Positions 60,868 through 64,000 of a DNA stretch of 64,000 nt are shown one piece after another. Each line of letters begins with the position of its first letter. The first letter of the stretch is position 1. The stretch spans positions 1,240,001 through 1,304,000 of the forward strand of contig NZ_JABJQZ010000001.1 in NCBI RefSeq assembly GCF_013155335.1, given 5' to 3'. This stretch comes from Nocardioides sp. zg-1230 (GTDB lineage Bacteria > Actinomycetota > Actinomycetes > Propionibacteriales > Nocardioidaceae). The notes under the pieces were generated by a model that was given only the letters and a program-made list of their open reading frames with translations, was not told the origin of the DNA and did no database searches. A program made the position numbers and the translations under genes.

Positions 60868-61035
60868 ATGACGTACGTCGACGCGCGGTGCCCCCTGCGC
60901 CCGGGTGACATGTGCACCCTGTGCGTGCCCGGAGCCACCGGGCCGCAGGACTGCCCGACCGTGGCCGAGGTGATGCGCGACCCGGCGCTGCGCGAGCGGC
61001 TCGCCGAGCTGCGGCGCGAGGCCGCAGCCGGCTGA
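60868..61035 (+). CDS. Small cysteine-rich protein (DUF6767-like)
   Basis: 55 aa, starting MTYVDARCPLRPGDMCTLCVPG. Cys8, Cys16, Cys19 and Cys29 (with CTLC) could bind zinc or an iron-sulfur cluster; the C-terminal helix is charged (ALRERLAELRREAAAG). It resembles the actinobacterial DUF6767 family. Coding is supported by codon use and a leaderless -10 box. It converges with the OsmC gene; the two stops are 5 bp apart. Confidence 0.7.
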   Translation: MTYVDARCPLRPGDMCTLCVPGATGPQDCPTVAEVMRDPALRERLAELRREAAAG

Positions 61036-61040
61036 CCGCC

Positions 61041-61484
61041 TCAGCCCTCCAGCGCGGCGTCGAGGGTGATGTCCACGGCGGCGAGTGCCTTGCTGATCGG
61101 GCAGCCCGCCTTGGCCTTCTCGGCAGCGTCCTGGAAGCCGGCCTCGTCGAGACCCTCGACCTCGCCGCGGACGGTGAGCGTGATGCCGGTCAGCTTGAAC
61201 CCACCCGCCTCCTTGTCGGCGCCGAGCGTCACGTCGGCGGAGACGTCGAGCGCGTGCACCGTCGCGCCGGCCTCCGCCACGAGGTTGGACAGCGACATGG
61301 CGTAGCACGCCGAGTGCGCGGCTGCGACGAGCTCCTCGGGGCTGGTCGTGCCGTCTGCGTCGTCGGCGGCCCGTCGCGGGAAGTCGACGTCGAACGTGCC
61401 GGCGCCGGAGCTGGTGAGCTCGACCTTGCCTGAGCCGTCCGTGAGTCCGCCGGTCCAGGCAGTGCGTGCGGAGCGAGTGGGCAT
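61041..61484 (-). CDS. osmC: OsmC-family peroxiredoxin
   Basis: 147 aa OsmC fold with both peroxidatic and resolving cysteines: Cys60 in AAAHSACYAMSL and Cys128 in AGCPISKAL. It reduces organic hydroperoxides using thiols. TTSPEELVAAAHSAC is the family motif. A strong AGGAGG precedes the ATG at 61484; TAGGTT on the minus strand at 61521-61526 may be the -10 box. Confidence 0.94.
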   Translation of the reverse strand: MPTRSARTAWTGGLTDGSGKVELTSSGAGTFDVDFPRRAADDADGTTSPEELVAAAHSACYAMSLSNLVAEAGATVHALDVSADVTLGADKEAGGFKLTGITLTVRGEVEGLDEAGFQDAAEKAKAGCPISKALAAVDITLDAALEG

Positions 61485-61566
61485 CGTGCCTCCTGAGATG
61501 AGGGATGTGCGGTCGCCTCGAACCTAACCGGTGGACCATGATTTCTGTCCCGGCCAGCCGCCTCCG

Positions 61567-61572
61567 TATACT
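61567..61572 (+). promoter_or_regulatory. -10 box TATACT of tRNA-Thr
   Basis: TATACT is close to the sigma-70 consensus and lies 35 bp before the mature tRNA start. No clear -35 box is visible. Confidence 0.6.
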
Positions 61573-61607
61573 CGCCCGCGGTCCACCGAGCACGCTCGGC
61601 AGGCCAC

Positions 61608-61680
61608 GCCGCCTTAGCTCAGTCGGTAGAGCGAGTCACTCGTAATGACTAGGTCGTCGGTTCGATTCCGACAGGCGGCT
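61608..61680 (+). tRNA. tRNA-Thr (anticodon CGT)
   Basis: 73 nt, full cloverleaf: acceptor GCCGCCT/AGGCGGC, D arm GCTC...GAGC, anticodon arm AGTCA/TGACT with loop CTCGTAA, T arm GTCGG-TTCGATT-CCGAC. The anticodon CGT (61641-61643) reads ACG, threonine. The 3' CCA is not encoded. A terminator follows at 61683. Confidence 0.97.
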
Positions 61681-61682
61681 CC

Positions 61683-61719
61683 GACTCCCCCGGGGACCCG
61701 AGACCCTGGGGGAGTCTTC
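61683..61719 (+). terminator. Terminator of tRNA-Thr
   Basis: 9-bp stem GACTCCCCC (61683-61691) with GGGGGAGTC (61708-61716), 16-nt loop, followed by TTCT. Confidence 0.8.
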
Positions 61720-61843
61720 TGCGTCAGTGGGCATGCGGTCCAGCGCGCGTGGGCGTGAGCTGTCACCAGTCGACCCAGGCAGGGGAGTGTGAGGACGTGA
61801 TGACGCCGGCCAGGCGAGCTCGTGCTGTGCGGCAGGCACGGCG

Positions 61844-62737
61844 ATGCTCCTCGCCGCGTCGTTGGCGGTCTTCTGGCACGCGGCGTCGTCGGAGTCGGAC
61901 GACCACCGAGCTGACCCAGCAGACACGACGTCACCCGCTCGGGTCACGACGCCGGACGTCGAGAAGCGGCTCAGGGCGCTCGAGCGCAGGGCGGACGCAC
62001 GCATCGGCCTGTTCGCCGTGGACACCGGCAGCGGCGAGTCCGTGGCGTACCGGGCGGACGAGCGGTTCGCGCTGGCGTCCACCGTCAAGGTCCCCCTCGC
62101 GGCGGTGGTGTTGGAGCAGCTGTCGGCGAGCGGCCTCGACGAGCGCGTGTTCTGGGAGCCGGGTGACCTGCTCGAGCACGCCCCGGTGACGCGGGCGTCC
62201 ATCGACTCGGGCATGACGGTCCGGGAGCTGATCCACGCCTCGCTCGCCCAGAGCGACAACACGGCGGCGAACCTGCTCTTCGAGACCGTCGGCGGTCCTG
62301 CCGCCGTCGACCGACGTCTCGCCGAGCTCGGCGACAGCGTGACGTCGATCGACCGAGTCGAGCCGGGGCTCAACGACTGGCGGCCGGGGGAGGTTCGCGA
62401 CACGAGCACGCCTGCGGCCCTCGCCCGCACGTTCCGTCGTCTCGCCCTCGGCGACGTGCTCGAACCGGCAGACCGTCGCGTGCTCAACGACGACCTTTCC
62501 GACAGTCTCACCGGTGCGGGCCTCGTCCGCGCCGGCGTCCCGTCCGGCTGGCCGGTCGGCGACAAGAGCGGGACCGCGTCGTACGGGACGCGCAACGACG
62601 TCGCGGTCGTCCGTCCACCCGGCCGCGCGCCGTGGGTGGTGGTGGTCATGACGTCGCACCCCGATCCGGACGCCGAACCCGACGACGGGCTGGTCGCCCG
62701 GGCGACCGCGGTGGTCACCCAAGCTCTCGACGGCTGA
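61844..62737 (+). CDS. Class A beta-lactamase; N-terminal signal peptide apparently frameshifted
   Basis: 297 aa from the ATG at 61844. All class A active-site elements are present: Ser79-x-x-Lys82 (ASTVK), Ser137-Asp-Asn (SDN), Glu173...Asn177 (EPGLN), Lys241-Ser-Gly (DKSGT). It should hydrolyse beta-lactams in the wall space. From this start, the signal peptide has no basic N-region (MLLAASLAVFWHAASS). One base earlier, another frame starts at the ATG 61800 with a good GAGG site and MTPARRARAVRQARR, which would be a perfect N-region if a one-base indel near 61840 joined it. It may be a real frameshift or an assembly error. Confidence 0.85.
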   Translation: MLLAASLAVFWHAASSESDDHRADPADTTSPARVTTPDVEKRLRALERRADARIGLFAVDTGSGESVAYRADERFALASTVKVPLAAVVLEQLSASGLDERVFWEPGDLLEHAPVTRASIDSGMTVRELIHASLAQSDNTAANLLFETVGGPAAVDRRLAELGDSVTSIDRVEPGLNDWRPGEVRDTSTPAALARTFRRLALGDVLEPADRRVLNDDLSDSLTGAGLVRAGVPSGWPVGDKSGTASYGTRNDVAVVRPPGRAPWVVVVMTSHPDPDAEPDDGLVARATAVVTQALDG

Positions 62738-62751
62738 GCGGGTTGGGTCCT

Positions 62752-62988
62752 TCACCGGATGTGGGTGACGTGCTCCCAGCTCCGCGACCGCGCGTTCCAG
62801 CGCTCCAGCACCCAGGGCCACTCGCTGCGGAGCTCGGGTGGTCGCTGGCGGTTGCGGCTGGCGGCCCAGCGGTGGGCCTCGTCCTGGGCCTCACGGCCCG
62901 TCGTGGCGGCGAAGTCCCGCACGATCCGGTCGCGGTCGGGCGCGTCGTCGGGCCCGGGCGCGTATGCGACGCGGTACACCACCTGCAT
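62752..62988 (-). CDS. Small hypothetical protein
   Basis: 78 aa, unrecognised. Soluble, Arg/Trp-rich (AASRNRQRPPELRSEWPWVLERWNARS). A strong GGAGGG ribosome-binding site right before the ATG at 62988 and normal codon use make it credible. It converges with the beta-lactamase gene and is divergent from the GNAT gene. Confidence 0.6.
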   Translation of the reverse strand: MQVVYRVAYAPGPDDAPDRDRIVRDFAATTGREAQDEAHRWAASRNRQRPPELRSEWPWVLERWNARSRSWEHVTHIR

Positions 62989-63108
62989 GATCCCTCCGAG
63001 TCCTGCCGGGACTCACTTCTTCCGACCGTTCACCTGACAGGAGGACGGACGGGGAGTTCTGATACGCCGACACCTCGAGCCGGTGGTCGCTCGTGGGAGG
63101 CTCGCCTC

Positions 63109-63630
63109 ATGCCACTCGGGGCCGGCGACAGTGACGTACCGCTCGAGACCGCACGCCTGCTGCTCCGGCCATGGCGGGTGGGGGAGGCCTCCGTCCAGCG
63201 CGATATGTGGCTCGAACGTGACCCGCGCGTGCCCCCTCGCCGCCGCATCGACGCGGACGGACACCCCACGGTCGCCGAGTTCGAGGAGTCGATCCGCACG
63301 AACGACCCGTCGTCCGCCGGGTTGCGCGCCGTGCAACGGAAGGCCGAGGGGGACGTCATCGGCTACTGCGGCCTGGTCGGCGGAACCGGCGCGCACGAGC
63401 CGGAGCTGGCGTTCGAGCTCCTGCGCCGGTGCTGGGGGCAGGGCTACGCGACGGAGGCCGGGTGGGCCGTGCTGGAGCGGGCGCGCGCGTCCGGCCACGA
63501 GCGGCTGTGGGCGTCGGTCTGGGAGTGGAACGGCGCCTCTCGCCGGGTGCTGGCGAAGCTCGGGTTCACCGAGTCCGACCGCGAGGAGACGCCGTACGGC
63601 ACCAGCGTCATGACGACGAGAGCGCTCTGA
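63109..63630 (+). CDS. GNAT-family acetyltransferase (RimJ/RimL type)
   Basis: 173 aa. Begins LETARLLLRPWRVGEA, typical of the RimJ/RimL subgroup; acetyl-CoA loop RRCWGQGYATEAGWAVLE; C-terminal ASRRVLAKLGFTE. Substrate may be a protein N-terminus or an aminoglycoside-like compound. The ATG at 63109 has GGGAGG upstream. Confidence 0.88.
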   Translation: MPLGAGDSDVPLETARLLLRPWRVGEASVQRDMWLERDPRVPPRRRIDADGHPTVAEFEESIRTNDPSSAGLRAVQRKAEGDVIGYCGLVGGTGAHEPELAFELLRRCWGQGYATEAGWAVLERARASGHERLWASVWEWNGASRRVLAKLGFTESDREETPYGTSVMTTRAL

Positions 63631-63642
63631 CCGGGTCCCCGC

Positions 63643-64000
63643 TCAGCCCAGAGTCGAGGTCCGGGCGACCAGCTCGGGGGTGAACTCGACCTGCTGGTGC
63701 TCGTGGTCGGGGTTGTTGACCTCCTCGATCAGCAGCTCGGCCGCCGTGCGTCCCAGGGCCTGGCGCGGCTGGCGGACCGACGACAGCGGTACGGCCGCGC
63801 CTGCGGCGAAGGCGATGTCGTCGTAGCCGACGATGGCGAGGTCCTCAGGCACGCGCTGCCCGCTCGACACCACCTGCTGGAGGAGCCCCAGGGCCACCAG
63901 GTCGTTGGCGCAGAAGACGGCGCTCGGTCGCTTCCGCTTCGGCAGTCCCGCGAGCCGCTCACCGGCGACGTGACCTTCCTGGACCGACAGCGCCTCCGTC
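63643..64000 (-). CDS. LacI-family transcriptional regulator, N-terminus beyond window
   Basis: About 119 C-terminal residues of a LacI/GalR regulator on the minus strand. Visible are PSAVFCANDLVALGLLQQVVSSGQRVPEDLAIVGYDDIAF and VRQPRQALGRTAAELLIEEV, the periplasmic-binding-like sugar domain. The helix-turn-helix and any target operon are outside the window. Confidence 0.93.
   Translation of the reverse strand, partial: TEALSVQEGHVAGERLAGLPKRKRPSAVFCANDLVALGLLQQVVSSGQRVPEDLAIVGYDDIAFAAGAAVPLSSVRQPRQALGRTAAELLIEEVNNPDHEHQQVEFTPELVARTSTLG

Overview
The window is GC-rich, gene-dense DNA from an actinobacterium, most likely a Nocardioides-type member of the Propionibacteriales. The grounds are codon use, many GTG starts, many ATGA/GTGA gene overlaps, TANNNT -10 boxes placed 6-7 nt before start codons (leaderless mRNAs), and a gene order at 37-60 kb that resembles the Streptomyces SCO3540-SCO3560 neighbourhood as I remember it. 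The genus is an inference. I see no rRNA, CRISPR array, insertion sequence or prophage. One tRNA (Thr, anticodon CGT) is present.

Left part (1-14 kb). A cut-off DUF485 gene, probably paired with an acetate permease outside the window, is followed by a MEDS-domain anti-sigma-type regulator and a cold-shock protein. A nitrate assimilation operon comes next: NarK transporter, molybdopterin nitrate reductase, and a FAD/[2Fe-2S] electron-transfer protein. Then come small stress and housekeeping genes, soxR facing an SDR-queA pair, and a second MEDS pair (MEDS-STAS and MEDS-HATPase).

Middle (13-37 kb). A cNMP-binding histidine kinase overlaps a response regulator-glutaredoxin-like-thioredoxin reductase fusion whose expected CxxC is missing. 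After it lie a PAP2/epimerase pair, a MarR-controlled methyltransferase operon, secreted hydrolases, a phospholipase D, the nitrite reductase operon nirB-nirD-nnaR (which completes nitrate assimilation with the 2-7 kb operon), a LytS/LytR two-component system driving a sodium:solute symporter, and two RTX-like calcium-binding repeat proteins flanking a methyltransferase.

Right part (37-64 kb). A degenerate Fic-like protein, a HAD phosphatase and the Tad/Flp pilus operon (ssd, tadA, tadB, tadC, pilin, TadE, TadG-like) lead to an MrfA-like helicase, a BldG-like anti-sigma antagonist, the proton pyrophosphatase hppA, a methyltransferase, a PQQ-type sugar dehydrogenase with a TIM-barrel partner, and the replication group topA-tmk-holB. 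The end holds a secreted peptidase, OsmC, tRNA-Thr, a class A beta-lactamase whose signal peptide looks split by a one-base frameshift, a GNAT and a truncated LacI regulator.

The most interesting non-coding features are: (1) three 73-79 bp palindromic elements with conserved arms (core GGCAGTTCG), two of them sharing a 12-base centre, (2) two pairs of GTCCACAGG-type repeats with identical 27-bp spacing upstream of the two halves of the pilus locus, (3) two REP-like insertions at gene junctions (nasC end, ssd/tadA), and (4) three Crp-type palindromes upstream of the DUF485 gene, hppA and the sugar dehydrogenase.
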